From assembly GCF_003345295.1 (NCBI RefSeq), contig NZ_CP031056.1, forward strand, positions 124,001-188,000: a DNA stretch of 64,000 nt, given 5' to 3'. The position numbers were made by a program, and so were the translations under genes. The notes below the pieces were generated by a model. It made no database searches. It was not told the DNA's origin and saw only the letters and a program-made list of their open reading frames with translations. Below, piece after piece: positions 1-9,068 of the stretch (position 1 is the stretch's first letter; the number at the start of each line of letters is the position of its first letter). Origin of the DNA: Vibrio splendidus. GTDB taxonomy: Bacteria > Pseudomonadota > Gammaproteobacteria > Enterobacterales > Vibrionaceae.

Positions 1-1032
1 CGGAAACCCAACACTTATTGACGAATAGTACAGAGAACCCATTCGATAGCTATCAGACGCTATCCATTGAGTCGGCAGCGCGGCATCATTGAACACCGCT
101 TCTAATCGCTGTCGAATCAATTGTTGAGAGGTTTCATCTAACCTGCGTTGGTTCTGCTGAGCATGATTTTCAACTCTATTTAAACCTCGGTTAAACGTCA
201 GAGTGATGCTTGGCGCTTCTCTTCCTGCGTACTCAACATAATCATCTTCATTGAATGACGTCACTTTCTGTTTCTCTGGTCTCGGCGTGTCGCCACGCTC
301 CCAGCTAGAAAACTTTTCTTCAATGAGTGGAATCACGGTTTTGATGTCCACATCACCTGAAACGACCAGCTCAACTATTTGAGGTTGATACCAAGTCTGA
401 TAAAAGTTGGTGATGCCTTGAGGAGTGGCATTCACAATCGACGGTTTAGTCCCTAGTGCATCTTGCGATTCGTACGGGCCGCCTTCAATGAAGTGATCAT
501 AAAATATCTCTCCGAATGACTTATCATCGAGGCGAGCCATACGGAACTCACCAAGAACAACGCCTTTTTCTTTTTCTACTTCTGAACTTGATAGATCCAG
601 GCCATCACCAATGTCACGCATCCACGTCAAAGCAGACTGCAATTGGATGTTATCTGGCAAATCTAACTGGTAGACCGTCTCTTCATAAGAGGTGTAGGCA
701 TTAATATCTGCACCAAAGCTAGCGCCTGCATCTTCGAATAAACGAATCACATCATTTTGAGAGAAATTCTTACTGCCATTGAATGCCATGTGTTCCAAGA
801 AGTGCGCGTAGCCTTCTTGCTGAACAGTCTCTTGAATTGAGCCCGCATGCACAACTAAACGAACAGATGCGGATTCTTCATGATCTGGATAAACATGGTA
901 GGTAAGGCCATTTTCTAGCTGGCCTGATGTCCATGCCGGATCCGGCTGGATTGGAGTTTCGGTAGTTTTTGATGTTGAGCTACAGCCAACTAAGGTGAAG
1001 CATACTGCCGCCGCTAAATAATATGTTTTCAT
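1..1032 (-). CDS. M16 family zinc peptidase, lipoprotein (partial, N-terminal 344 residues)
   Basis: The reverse strand is open without a stop from the ATG at 1032 to the window edge, so the C-terminal part lies outside. The product starts with a lipoprotein signal whose lipobox reads LVGC, with the acylated Cys at about residue 17. Near residues 79-83 it has the inverted zinc motif HFLEH (HxxEH) followed by MAFNGS, the hallmark of the insulinase/PqqL peptidase family. Such proteins are usually about 900 residues in Vibrio, so roughly a third is seen. It probably degrades peptides in the periplasm, anchored to a membrane. The substrate is unknown. Family assignment is secure, specific function is not. 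Confidence 0.88.
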   Translation of the reverse strand, partial: MKTYYLAAAVCFTLVGCSSTSKTTETPIQPDPAWTSGQLENGLTYHVYPDHEESASVRLVVHAGSIQETVQQEGYAHFLEHMAFNGSKNFSQNDVIRLFEDAGASFGADINAYTSYEETVYQLDLPDNIQLQSALTWMRDIGDGLDLSSSEVEKEKGVVLGEFRMARLDDKSFGEIFYDHFIEGGPYESQDALGTKPSIVNATPQGITNFYQTWYQPQIVELVVSGDVDIKTVIPLIEEKFSSWERGDTPRPEKQKVTSFNEDDYVEYAGREAPSITLTFNRGLNRVENHAQQNQRRLDETSQQLIRQRLEAVFNDAALPTQWIASDSYRMGSLYYSSISVGFP

Positions 1033-1272
1033 AACAACCTCTTAATGTCATTCATCGACAATATACAGATTGAGTTAACGATTATTATTTAATATTGAAC
1101 CGGATGAGTATCTTTGTGATCTGGATCTTTATTTTATAAATTGCTATACGTTGTGTAAGACCCACTGTACTCGTTTAAAGCAGCGTTTTGATAAGAGCCT
1201 AAAACATCCATTTAAACTCGCTTACTCCACATACTTTTAAAATCAATGGCTACATCCCCTTAAGCTCGTTCT

Positions 1273-2139
1273 CTACATACCTTTAAAGAGCCCTTGCGAA
1301 GCGCGGCTAATGGGTAATTTCTCTCCAGAAACATACGCCGACATTTGGCCGGAGAGCCCTTTCTTCACCTTATCAATGGCCGACACTTTAACCACCACTG
1401 AACGATGGATCTGCCAAAACTCATCAGGATTGAGTTGAGCGATCAACTCTTTTAGCGACACGCGAAGAATATACTCCTCTAACGAACCGTCTTGGCCTTT
1501 TTTGAATATCGAGACGTACTTATCTTCTGCTTTGAAATACGCCACATCATCGACGGCAATCAGGTGAATGTCTTCCCCAACACTGGCTTTAAGCCATGTG
1601 AGATGTTTCTTCTTCTGTTGATAAAGGGGCTGCGATTGATAAGGAGGTTGAGCTTGCTGTGATGTTGATTGAGATAATTGCTGAAGCTGACTCATTAACG
1701 CAGCAATATCAGGCTGCTCAGGCGTGCTACCTGATTGTGTTTGATTGCTCGACAAGCGCGCTTGAACCTTCTGACAGGTAGCGAGTAGACGCTCTTCGTT
1801 GATTGGCTTCAGTAGGTAATCCATCGCATTGTGCTCAAAGGCTTTGACTGCATATTCGTCATAAGCGGTGATGAATACCACCAATGGCGGAGAGTCTAAC
1901 TTGTTCAATTGTTTCGCCAGCGAGATTCCATCGAGCTCTGGCATGCGAATATCGAGAAAAGCCACATCGGGCTTAAGCTGTTGAATACTCTGCATCGCCT
2001 CTAAACCATTGGTTGCCTTACTGACGATCTCTAGCTCAGGCCAAACCTCAGCAAGGCTCTTGTCTAAATGGTGCCTTAACAGTGCTTCATCGTCTGCGAT
2101 AATTGCCGTTACGTTCGGCTTTACTGCTGGGTTAGTCAT
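1273..2139 (-). CDS. LytTR-family response regulator
   Basis: Receiver domain at residues 10-125 with the acidic pair D16-D17, phospho-acceptor D63 (FLDIRMPELDG), T91 and K111. A Gln/Ser-rich linker (about 130-180) leads to a C-terminal LytTR DNA-binding domain (about 185-285, including AEDKYVSI and FWQIHRS). It is the LytR/AlgR type of regulator and should bind direct repeats as a dimer after phosphorylation by its partner kinase. The kinase gene lies 42 bp upstream on the same strand and both are the last genes of the operon that starts at 8074. It probably controls that operon or other envelope genes; the targets are inference. Confidence 0.92.
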   Translation of the reverse strand: MTNPAVKPNVTAIIADDEALLRHHLDKSLAEVWPELEIVSKATNGLEAMQSIQQLKPDVAFLDIRMPELDGISLAKQLNKLDSPPLVVFITAYDEYAVKAFEHNAMDYLLKPINEERLLATCQKVQARLSSNQTQSGSTPEQPDIAALMSQLQQLSQSTSQQAQPPYQSQPLYQQKKKHLTWLKASVGEDIHLIAVDDVAYFKAEDKYVSIFKKGQDGSLEEYILRVSLKELIAQLNPDEFWQIHRSVVVKVSAIDKVKKGLSGQMSAYVSGEKLPISRASQGLFKGM

Positions 2140-2181
2140 TATTATTCCTTTAAATTCACACTGTAAATCGTCTGTTTGTAA

Positions 2182-3249
2182 TCACTGATCATAGAGGTTC
2201 GGCTCATCGTTCTCAGATCTAGTTTCGCTGATAAGCGGTAATAAGATTGTCGATACCACCCCACCCTCAGCTTGCTCAGTGATCATCAAGCTAGCTTTCT
2301 CACCGTAAAGAGTTTCTATTCGCTGACGAATATTGCTAAGCCCCACACCATGGCCCGCACTACTAGAAGTGGAGTTCAGCCCAGCGCCATTGTCTGCAAC
2401 TTCGATTTTTAGCTGCTGCGCTTGTTGAATAATGCAGATCTTCACTTTACCACCCGCAGCTTTTGGCTCAATCCCATGGGTTAATGCATTCTCGACCAAA
2501 GGTTGAATCAAGAATGGCGGAATCACCTGCAAGTCGCTGATGCCATGCGCTTCAATCGAAAACTCCAATCGTTCTGCCAATCGAATTTTCTGAATATTAA
2601 GGTAAGCATCAATCAAATCGACTTCTTGAGAAACCGTAGATTGATCGGCACGACTATTTTTTAATGTCACGCGCAGTAAATCCGTCAGCTTTTCTAACAT
2701 CAGCTTGGCTTTAGCGCCATCAGTATCAATTAGCACGCTTATGGTGGCGAGAGTGTTGAACAAAAAATGAGGTTCAATTTGGCTTTGAAGTTGCTTTAGC
2801 TGACTCATCACCACGACTTTCTCTTGGTCAGCTTGACGGCGTTTAGCAATCTCCAACTCATTTTCGGCTCGGAGTTGTTCGCCTCTCGTATAAAAATAGT
2901 AGTAACAAACCGAGCAGAAAATGACACCCAACAACATCACCGATTTCAGCCCAGAGAAATTGTCACCAAAGAAACCATTTAACCAATAATGTGCGTTTAA
3001 CGTACCAACCGTCATCGCCACCAACATCGAGATACCCACTTCAAACACACGAGATTCGGTTTTGAACAACTTAACCAAAATGAAAGAAGAGCCGACCGCA
3101 CTCAAACCAAAACCAAAGCTGATCGCGAGGTTGAGGATGAAATCGCCTCCCCATATGGTTTGCGTGGTCACAGCAATCAAAGCGCAGAAAATGGTGGTCA
3201 GAGTGAAACTCTTTGGCCACGAAAATTCACTTTTAGAAGAAGTACTCAT
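2182..3249 (-). CDS. LytS/YehU-type sensor histidine kinase
   Basis: Inner-membrane kinase of 355 residues. Four hydrophobic segments lie at about residues 16-33, 41-62, 73-90 and 102-120. A short coiled region (125-155) precedes the His_kinase domain with the motif QIEPHFLFN, where H161 is the likely phosphorylation site. The ATPase part shows an N box (PLVENALTHG) and a G box (DNGAGL, GVGLSNI). There is no large periplasmic domain, so the signal is probably sensed in or at the membrane. The start codon overlaps the stop of the upstream barrel gene as TAATG, which implies translational coupling and ties sensing to the transport genes of the operon. Confidence 0.92.
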   Translation of the reverse strand: MSTSSKSEFSWPKSFTLTTIFCALIAVTTQTIWGGDFILNLAISFGFGLSAVGSSFILVKLFKTESRVFEVGISMLVAMTVGTLNAHYWLNGFFGDNFSGLKSVMLLGVIFCSVCYYYFYTRGEQLRAENELEIAKRRQADQEKVVVMSQLKQLQSQIEPHFLFNTLATISVLIDTDGAKAKLMLEKLTDLLRVTLKNSRADQSTVSQEVDLIDAYLNIQKIRLAERLEFSIEAHGISDLQVIPPFLIQPLVENALTHGIEPKAAGGKVKICIIQQAQQLKIEVADNGAGLNSTSSSAGHGVGLSNIRQRIETLYGEKASLMITEQAEGGVVSTILLPLISETRSENDEPNLYDQ

Positions 3250-4541
3250 TAAAACCGTCCTTTGATATTTAAGAGAATCATATGACTATCGGGTAAGTTG
3301 GCGTAAGCAGAATCACTTTTACCGCCTAGAAAGCGTGCAGCAAGTTCCAAATCCAACGATGAGTCGCCATTATCTAAAGCCTGATAGTTGAGCCACTGGG
3401 TAGCAATAAAGCCGCCGTCTTGAGGAGACAACATGACGTCGAATGTCGGGGTGATATCTTCAAACCAGCCATGTGTCGAATCCAAAGACCAGTGAAACAT
3501 GATGTTGTGTTGAACCAAATTAGCGTGCTGATAACCTTGCGCGTAAGAGCCTGCCAACGATGCTGTCATTGGATTAACCGACAAAGACTCGGCACTTTCT
3601 ATTGCGCTTTGCCACTCAGAATCACTCCACGCTCGGCTATCAAACCAATATTCCAGAACCACATTGTGCCCCGAGTCATTGGCCCATGTTAGTCCGGCTA
3701 ACGCTTGATAGGCCTCGCCCTGTTCTTCTAAGTAAACAGGTTTAAGTATGGAATCAGACTGGCTGTAGCCAAGGCTTTGTCGCTGATAAACCATCGAACC
3801 ATGAAACTCCCAAGCGAGGTTCAACACCGACACCAAGCTCGCTCCAAACAAGCCGTGGCGCACATCGTCATAATAGGCGACCCATTGATATTCGTGATCG
3901 CCCACTAAGTTATAACGACGTATCCCAAGCCCTTGTTGCTGATTCTGCTTTTCGAACTCATTCACGTCTTGGGAAGTCCACGAGGAATCGCTGTAAAGCA
4001 GTGTCCATTCGCCCGTCATATCGAACAGTGACGCCGACGCAACACCCGCGCCCTCTTCTGCGACAATGCCTACTGGGTTTTGTCGATACGGCTTGATGAT
4101 GTCTAACGGTCGATAGCCATAACCCACACCCCAATCCAAACGAACCTTACCAAGCGTGACATCAAGGTAGTGGTCACCGATTACTGAATTCGACAACTCA
4201 ACACCACCTTGCCAAAACAACTCACGCACAATGAATTCAGACTCAAAGCTCGCATCTTGTTCTTGAGGGTTATTGCTTAGAATATCGCTGGCTTTCACTG
4301 CGAACAGACCAAGCCAATTGCCATATCCAACCTCAAGATCCAGCAAGCCATTGAATGACTGACGATTATCAGATGGTAAAGGGCTGAATGGCGACTCTCT
4401 CGATTCAACCGACTCAGCGCTCAGTTGCCAGTCCCACGCCAAGCTCAGATCGTCTGCTTGAATCGTGTTACTTACACAAGACAAAGCAAGCAAAGTAGTG
4501 ATTGAAGACTTTATGTGGAATCGGCGATTGGGCGCTCTCAT
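3249..4541 (-). CDS. Predicted outer-membrane beta-barrel protein, function unknown
   Basis: 430 residues with an N-terminal signal sequence (hydrophobic stretch about residues 12-28 ending near Ala-Asp). The mature part is rich in alternating aromatic and polar residues and ends in Phe (NIKGRF), both typical of outer-membrane barrels. I recognise no catalytic motif. It sits between a LolA-like periplasmic carrier gene and a sensor kinase gene, and may be the outer-membrane terminus of the ABC/LolA-like pathway. The kinase gene overlaps its stop codon. The barrel call is from composition and context only. Confidence 0.7.
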   Translation of the reverse strand: MRAPNRRFHIKSSITTLLALSCVSNTIQADDLSLAWDWQLSAESVESRESPFSPLPSDNRQSFNGLLDLEVGYGNWLGLFAVKASDILSNNPQEQDASFESEFIVRELFWQGGVELSNSVIGDHYLDVTLGKVRLDWGVGYGYRPLDIIKPYRQNPVGIVAEEGAGVASASLFDMTGEWTLLYSDSSWTSQDVNEFEKQNQQQGLGIRRYNLVGDHEYQWVAYYDDVRHGLFGASLVSVLNLAWEFHGSMVYQRQSLGYSQSDSILKPVYLEEQGEAYQALAGLTWANDSGHNVVLEYWFDSRAWSDSEWQSAIESAESLSVNPMTASLAGSYAQGYQHANLVQHNIMFHWSLDSTHGWFEDITPTFDVMLSPQDGGFIATQWLNYQALDNGDSSLDLELAARFLGGKSDSAYANLPDSHMILLNIKGRF

Positions 4542-4549
4542 ACGATCAC

Positions 4550-5350
4550 CTACAATCCAGATACACTGTTACGCGACAAATAAGCAGGGTTGTAGTATTT
4601 GTCTTCCAAGCTTTGTTCTATTACTTCACGATACTCAATCACGGTTTTCTTACTCGGCTGAATCTTATCGAGCAAGGTCATCGATACCACACTTGGCAAG
4701 CCATCTCGCACACCTTCAGCAAACCACGCTTGCTTCGCTAACTTTCCTGAACGCAGGTACAAATCCGCTTTAACTGGAAACGCTCGGTCTGCCGTTAACC
4801 ACAGGTCAATCGATTGATAGCTGGCACCCTTGGTTTTCGCCACTAGCTTTAGATGATGGGTATCGAGCTGTTCACCACTTGGCATCTCAACTCGTTGCTC
4901 AGCAACCCACTCACCTTGGTAATCTTCACTCCAAGTGAGTGTCGAGATATCGCCCACCGAGGCTTCACCCAATAGCTTTTGCATCGGTGTGATACGAATT
5001 GGTCGACGAGATTTCGGCATCAGTAACCAATAGTTATCTTCAATCATCAGCATCTTTTGACCGGCTTCAACAGCTGATTTAAAGACGACCAATGACTCTC
5101 GATTTGGCCTTGTGTAGACATTGTATTCACGGGTTTTATCCAGTTGTTCGTCTTGGTATAGCGCCACCAAAGAAACCACCTTAGAGGCTTGTGCACTGTT
5201 CAAGCGGTAGCTATCCGCCTTGGCAATCATCTCAGTGACTTGTTGTGAATCGACTGCCCAGCTTGGCGTCGATGTTACAGCTAGTGTTAGAACCGAGGCC
5301 AAGGCCAAAACAGAGCCCAACGTTTTAATTGAGCGAGTTAATTTACACAT
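4550..5350 (-). CDS. Periplasmic LolA-like outer-membrane lipoprotein-sorting protein
   Basis: 266 residues with a Sec signal peptide (hydrophobic core about 15-30, cleavage near SWA-V). The mature part resembles the COG2834 LolA-like family: an unclosed beta-barrel fold that binds acyl chains, with the recognisable segment NYWLLMPKSRRPIRI and a C-terminal region that follows the DLYLRSGKL strand. It is a paralogue-type protein rather than housekeeping LolA, which lies elsewhere and is shorter. The start overlaps the permease stop by 8 bp and the barrel gene follows after 8 bp, so the three gene products probably form one lipid or lipoprotein route across the periplasm (inference). Confidence 0.82.
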   Translation of the reverse strand: MCKLTRSIKTLGSVLALASVLTLAVTSTPSWAVDSQQVTEMIAKADSYRLNSAQASKVVSLVALYQDEQLDKTREYNVYTRPNRESLVVFKSAVEAGQKMLMIEDNYWLLMPKSRRPIRITPMQKLLGEASVGDISTLTWSEDYQGEWVAEQRVEMPSGEQLDTHHLKLVAKTKGASYQSIDLWLTADRAFPVKADLYLRSGKLAKQAWFAEGVRDGLPSVVSMTLLDKIQPSKKTVIEYREVIEQSLEDKYYNPAYLSRNSVSGL

Positions 5351-6641
5351 AAACCAGCGCCTCCGTGATTGGCTTGTTCACGCCTTTACGAGCAGAGAAA
5401 TAAGCAGCGATTAAACATATTGTCAGCACACCTAAGGTGGCGTAACCAACCAATTCCAATGAGAAGTAAATGTTGAGCGGGTAACCTTCGGTTCTGCCGG
5501 GAGGTGGCGGCATTTGTATATCAACCACCAACAGTAGCAACGACACCAAGCCACTCACTAGTGCTCCAATAACGCTACCAATCAGTGCCAGCAAACCCGC
5601 CTCTTTTAAGAAGCCTGCGACGATTTCAAAGGGGTAACTGCCAAGTGCTGACAAGGTGCCGATCTCTCGAGTACGTTCCGTCACCGACATAGTCATGGTG
5701 TTAAACAACGACACAAACACCACCAACGCCATCACTGCGCCCATGATGCCGAAGATCCGGTCGTAAAGATCTTTAACCTTGGTGTAGAAAAACGCGCGAT
5801 CTTGCCATGGGGTAATCTCGATCTCTGAGCCTTGATCGTTTTGGCTAGCGCTATTTCGCTCTAAAGCAGTTTGGATGCGCTGTTGAACGGTCGAGGTTTT
5901 GCTTGTTTCAAATAGGAACACCGACAAGGTGCTGACTTTATCTGAGGCCAAAAGCTCTTGTGCGGTTGTGATGTGCACGTACAACTGACGCTTATCCAAC
6001 TCAGGTACGCCTGTTGAGTAAATGCCCTGCACCTTAAAATCAAAGGCATTCAATGCGCCGTCACTTGTGGTCGCGAGCAGAGTCACCCAATCCCCTACCG
6101 CAACTTTAAGGTTACGAGCCAAGTCAGTACCCAGCATCACTTGTGGTTCTTGACTGTCGTATCTTGGGGATTTCACATCCGACAGGGTTTGCCCGCTGCG
6201 TACATCAAGGAAAGGACCTTTCATGTCGAACTCGCGCTCATTGACGCCCGTTCCCATAAAAATGGTCGACTTACTGCCATTAGAAACCAAGCCACTGAAA
6301 TAGACTCGCGGCTGCACACCACGCACATCACTATCGCCAATAATGCTCTGGGTTAGCGCTTGCACGTTATCCAGACCATTGCTCAGCGGCATGTCTTCAT
6401 CTTGTTCAAAATAACCTAGCGTGCTCAAAGTAAGGTGGCCAGTATCACGCGCAGTCGATTCTCTCAGTGACTCATAGGTGTAAAGCCCATAACCACCAGC
6501 ACTGGTCAGTGCAAATACCGCAATCGCGATGATCAACACTGAAAGTAGACTGCGTCGACCGTTTCTCAATAAATTCAACCACGCTAAACGTACCGAGGTT
6601 GGAAGTAAAAACGTGCTCATTCTTTGTGTTAACTTGCCCAT
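5343..6641 (-). CDS. FtsX/MacB-type ABC transporter permease
   Basis: 432 residues with the type VII ABC (FtsX/LolCE/MacB) topology. One membrane helix is at about 27-52, followed by a periplasmic MacB_PCD-like domain (about 55-280) and three C-terminal helices (about 295-320, 345-375 and 398-420). The motif TMTMSVTERTREIGTLSALG is typical of this family just after the second helix. It should transmit ATP-driven movement to a periplasmic partner, not form a substrate channel. It overlaps the ATPase gene by 13 bp and the LolA-like gene by 8 bp, a tightly coupled operon. The substrate could be a lipoprotein, lipid or peptide. Confidence 0.92.
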   Translation of the reverse strand: MGKLTQRMSTFLLPTSVRLAWLNLLRNGRRSLLSVLIIAIAVFALTSAGGYGLYTYESLRESTARDTGHLTLSTLGYFEQDEDMPLSNGLDNVQALTQSIIGDSDVRGVQPRVYFSGLVSNGSKSTIFMGTGVNEREFDMKGPFLDVRSGQTLSDVKSPRYDSQEPQVMLGTDLARNLKVAVGDWVTLLATTSDGALNAFDFKVQGIYSTGVPELDKRQLYVHITTAQELLASDKVSTLSVFLFETSKTSTVQQRIQTALERNSASQNDQGSEIEITPWQDRAFFYTKVKDLYDRIFGIMGAVMALVVFVSLFNTMTMSVTERTREIGTLSALGSYPFEIVAGFLKEAGLLALIGSVIGALVSGLVSLLLLVVDIQMPPPPGRTEGYPLNIYFSLELVGYATLGVLTICLIAAYFSARKGVNKPITEALVYV

Positions 6642-7327
6642 GAGATCGCCTCCGTGGTTGCAGCTTGTGGAGCCAATTGACCGTCGATAAGTTCAATCAC
6701 TCGATCGCAACGCTGCGCCATTCTTGGGTCGTGGGTGGCAACGATAAAAGTCGTGCCCATTTCGTGGCCAAGCTCTTTCATAATGTCGATCACAAGGTTC
6801 GCAGTGTGGCTGTCTAGGCTCGCGGTCGGCTCATCAGCAATCACGAGGCTTGGGTTGTGAATCAGCGCTCTGGCTATCGCAACACGTTGCTGTTGGCCAC
6901 CTGAAAGGTTATCTGGTCGATGATGAACGTAATCTCCCAACCCAACACGCTCCAGCATATCTTGTGCTCTGGCCTGCTGTTCTTGTTTCGAGCATTGGTT
7001 CAACATCAATGGGTAAGCGACGTTCTCAAGTGCTGTCATTACAGGAACCAGATTGAAGCGCTGAAACACAAAACCCAACGACTGACGACGAAAACGCGCA
7101 GCGGCGATTTGCTCTGTCGGATACGGTTGGCCATCAATATTAATCTGCCCTCGATAATCCATATCCAACAAACCAAGAATATTCAAAAGTGTGCTTTTGC
7201 CAGACCCTGATGGCCCACATAACGCCACCATTTCACCGCGCTGGATGTGTCCATCGACCCCATTTAATGCATCAACACGTTGACCGCCCGTGACATATGC
7301 TTTGCCGATATCTTTAAATTCAATCAT
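6629..7327 (-). CDS. MacB/LolD-type ABC transporter ATP-binding protein
   Basis: 232 residues forming a complete nucleotide-binding subunit. Walker A is GPSGSGKST (about 39-47), the Q-loop is VFQRFNL, the signature LSGGQQQR is near residue 140 and Walker B is LVIADEPTASLD, followed by the switch histidine in THDPRMAQRC. The sequence belongs to the LolD/MacB/FtsE class that pairs with FtsX-fold permeases, and such a permease is encoded directly downstream with a 13-bp overlap. It powers the envelope transporter of this operon from the cytoplasmic side. Confidence 0.95.
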   Translation of the reverse strand: MIEFKDIGKAYVTGGQRVDALNGVDGHIQRGEMVALCGPSGSGKSTLLNILGLLDMDYRGQINIDGQPYPTEQIAAARFRRQSLGFVFQRFNLVPVMTALENVAYPLMLNQCSKQEQQARAQDMLERVGLGDYVHHRPDNLSGGQQQRVAIARALIHNPSLVIADEPTASLDSHTANLVIDIMKELGHEMGTTFIVATHDPRMAQRCDRVIELIDGQLAPQAATTEAISWAS

Positions 7328-7393
7328 TTCGTTGTCCTCTGATTGCCAATCACTCTTAAGCGTTCGCTGCTGTTATTGAGCTTGAGTAAACCG

Positions 7394-8074
7394 TTATTTA
7401 GCTTTCGCAATGAGCGCTTTAGCCGTCATAGTTTCGATGTTGCCAGCATCGGCAGTTTCCATTTTTTCAAGCCACACCTGTGCTTGCTTGAAGTCTTCAG
7501 CACGAATCGATGCGGTAATGGCGTAACGGTAAATCCACGATGTCGCAGCGAAATGTTGTTGTTGGAAATCATCTTCAGCGAGTAACGATAGGAACAAGTC
7601 ATAACCACGGTCAAAATGGTTAAACATGTCTGGCAGAGAGGTGTAAGTCACCGCAGCCATTGCGCGAGTTAGGTAAGAATCCGGCAACCCTTGAACACGA
7701 GGTTGTTCATGAATCGGTTGGACTTCGTCTTTAAGCAGCACCAGTGATTTATCAATTGTCGATAAGCCCTTCTCCACATACTTCATCTTGTTCCAAGGCA
7801 AGAATGCATCACGTCCAATTAAGGTTTCTGTACTGCCTAAGTAAACCAAGGTCAGTGGCGTAGCACCGTCTTGTTGCAGCGTGTCATTCAGGCGTTCATA
7901 AGCCACCTCAACCAAGTCTTCATTGCCTTGCGCGGCTTGGTTGTAGATATCAAGCACGTCTGAACTTGGGTTAGCCAAAGCTAATGACGGTACAAACGAA
8001 ACAAGAGCAATCAGTAATGAACGCTTAAGCAGAGAAGTGGTAGAGCTTGAATTAAATGAGTGTGAAGTAGTCAT
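7394..8074 (-). CDS. Exported protein with helical-repeat character, first gene of the envelope operon
   Basis: 226 residues. The N-terminus has a Ser-rich n-region and a hydrophobic core (about 18-34) with a likely cleavage site at ALA-NP, so the protein should be periplasmic. The rest looks all-helical, with paired amphipathic helices reminiscent of TPR-like repeats (for example the stretches from 45-75 and 150-200), but I cannot name a family. It precedes the ATPase gene by 66 bp and probably acts as an accessory or assembly factor of the transporter. No catalytic motif is visible. Confidence 0.75.
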   Translation of the reverse strand: MTTSHSFNSSSTTSLLKRSLLIALVSFVPSLALANPSSDVLDIYNQAAQGNEDLVEVAYERLNDTLQQDGATPLTLVYLGSTETLIGRDAFLPWNKMKYVEKGLSTIDKSLVLLKDEVQPIHEQPRVQGLPDSYLTRAMAAVTYTSLPDMFNHFDRGYDLFLSLLAEDDFQQQHFAATSWIYRYAITASIRAEDFKQAQVWLEKMETADAGNIETMTAKALIAKAK

Positions 8075-8535
8075 GATTTCTAATCCCTTTCAAATGTTGA
8101 CGTTGAAAGGTTAACTAGAATTTGTCACGCCGTTTTATCAATGCGACGAACGGTAGTAACAAGGAGTGAATGGTTAAGTTGGGGTGTGAGTGGAAAATTC
8201 AAAAAAGAAAGAGTAGCGAAAGAATAAAATGGATGGATCAAAACATAATCCGATATTTTCCAATTCAAGCCTTGATCAAAGCTGACTCATTTCTGCCCCT
8301 TTAAGTGTGCCAAAGCGGGATTAAACTTGATTTCGACCTCCTCAATTAGACTTACTTACCTAGTTATTATTTTCTAAGTGTTTGAGTGTCTATATTGGCA
8401 ATTGTAATGAATTTTTCCCATTTATCTTAAGGTAAAGCAACTCACGCTCTGGAAACACCGCTTGTCGCAATGATAAGAACTGTAGATAAAACAGCCTTAC
8501 CATAGAGCTTAAAACAACAGCACAAGGAAAGCGTC
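8075..8535. promoter_or_regulatory. Divergent promoter region of the envelope operon, largely made of a dispersed repeat
   Basis: 461 bp without a gene, between the start of the envelope operon on the reverse strand and a small membrane-protein gene on the forward strand. About 8101-8304 is a diverged copy of a segment at 21816-22016. The repeat begins only 27 bp upstream of the operon start codon, so it probably supplies part of its leader or promoter. The forward gene has a clear ribosome site (AAGGAAAG) about 7 nt before its ATG. Confidence 0.6.
8101..8304. repeat. Dispersed intergenic repeat, copy A
   Basis: Aligns over about 200 bp with 21816-22016. Shared landmarks in order are CGTTGAAAGGT, GTCACGC, GTTTTATCAAT, GCGACGAA/CCGACGAA, AAGGAG, GTGAGT, a purine-rich stretch, and CAAGCCTTGATCA followed by AGCT. 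I estimate about 70-75 percent identity by eye. No open frame is conserved between the copies. Confidence 0.75.
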
Positions 8536-8757
8536 ATGAATGGTAAGAACATAAGAATAATTTTGAGATGGATACACATAACTTTAGCGCTATTTGTTGG
8601 TGCAGCGTTCTATTCACCCTTAGGAAGCAATGAAGCATATCTTACCGCTACGCTATGGGGCTTAATACCAGCTCTTGCTTTAACAGGTATTGGTATGTGG
8701 AAACAGTCGTCAGTTATGAAAGTATTAAAGCCGATAAGCAAGAAGGCGCACCAGTAA
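8536..8757 (+). CDS. Small two-helix membrane protein
   Basis: 73 residues with two predicted membrane helices (about 14-30 and 39-56) separated by a short polar turn containing LGSNEAY, and a basic C-terminal tail. The ribosome site AAGGAAAG precedes the ATG. A strong intrinsic terminator follows at 8769-8804, so it is a single-gene transcript. No family function is recognised. Confidence 0.72.
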   Translation: MNGKNIRIILRWIHITLALFVGAAFYSPLGSNEAYLTATLWGLIPALALTGIGMWKQSSVMKVLKPISKKAHQ

Positions 8758-8768
8758 GGTAAAAGATT

Positions 8769-8804
8769 ACGCGAGAACCAATAGATCTCGCGTTTGTTCT
8801 TTTG
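8769..8804 (+). terminator. Rho-independent terminator after the small membrane protein
   Basis: Perfect 8-bp stem ACGCGAGA / TCTCGCGT with a 9-nt loop, followed by a T-rich tract (TTGTTCTTTT). Confidence 0.85.
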
Positions 8805-9068
8805 GTTGCAACATATATAGGTATGAGAATATTGAAGTTACTTTTTAATCATAAGTTAACGAATTATGTGCAGCTTTCAATACTTGAAGTCTTCCTGCCT
8901 CGCATAGTTTGGTTGCCAACTCATTTACGTCCTGAACTTGGATAGTCCAATATTTAACTCTTGGCACTTTATGACTCAAAGTGCGCTAAAACAAACTCAT
9001 AATAGATAGCTCATCAAGATAAATACTTCTATAGCCTGATGAACTCATCCCAATACAGTGTCCGTTTT
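8805..9068. other. Intergenic stretch with no recognised feature
   Basis: Together with the terminator just before it, this is the 311-bp gap between two genes. I see no conserved motif, open frame or strong hairpin in it. Confidence 0.5.

Noticed and set aside
1..1032. Treating the open reverse strand at the left edge as a pseudogene
   Set aside because: The frame is uninterrupted to the window edge and carries an intact lipobox and zinc motif, so it is simply cut by the window.
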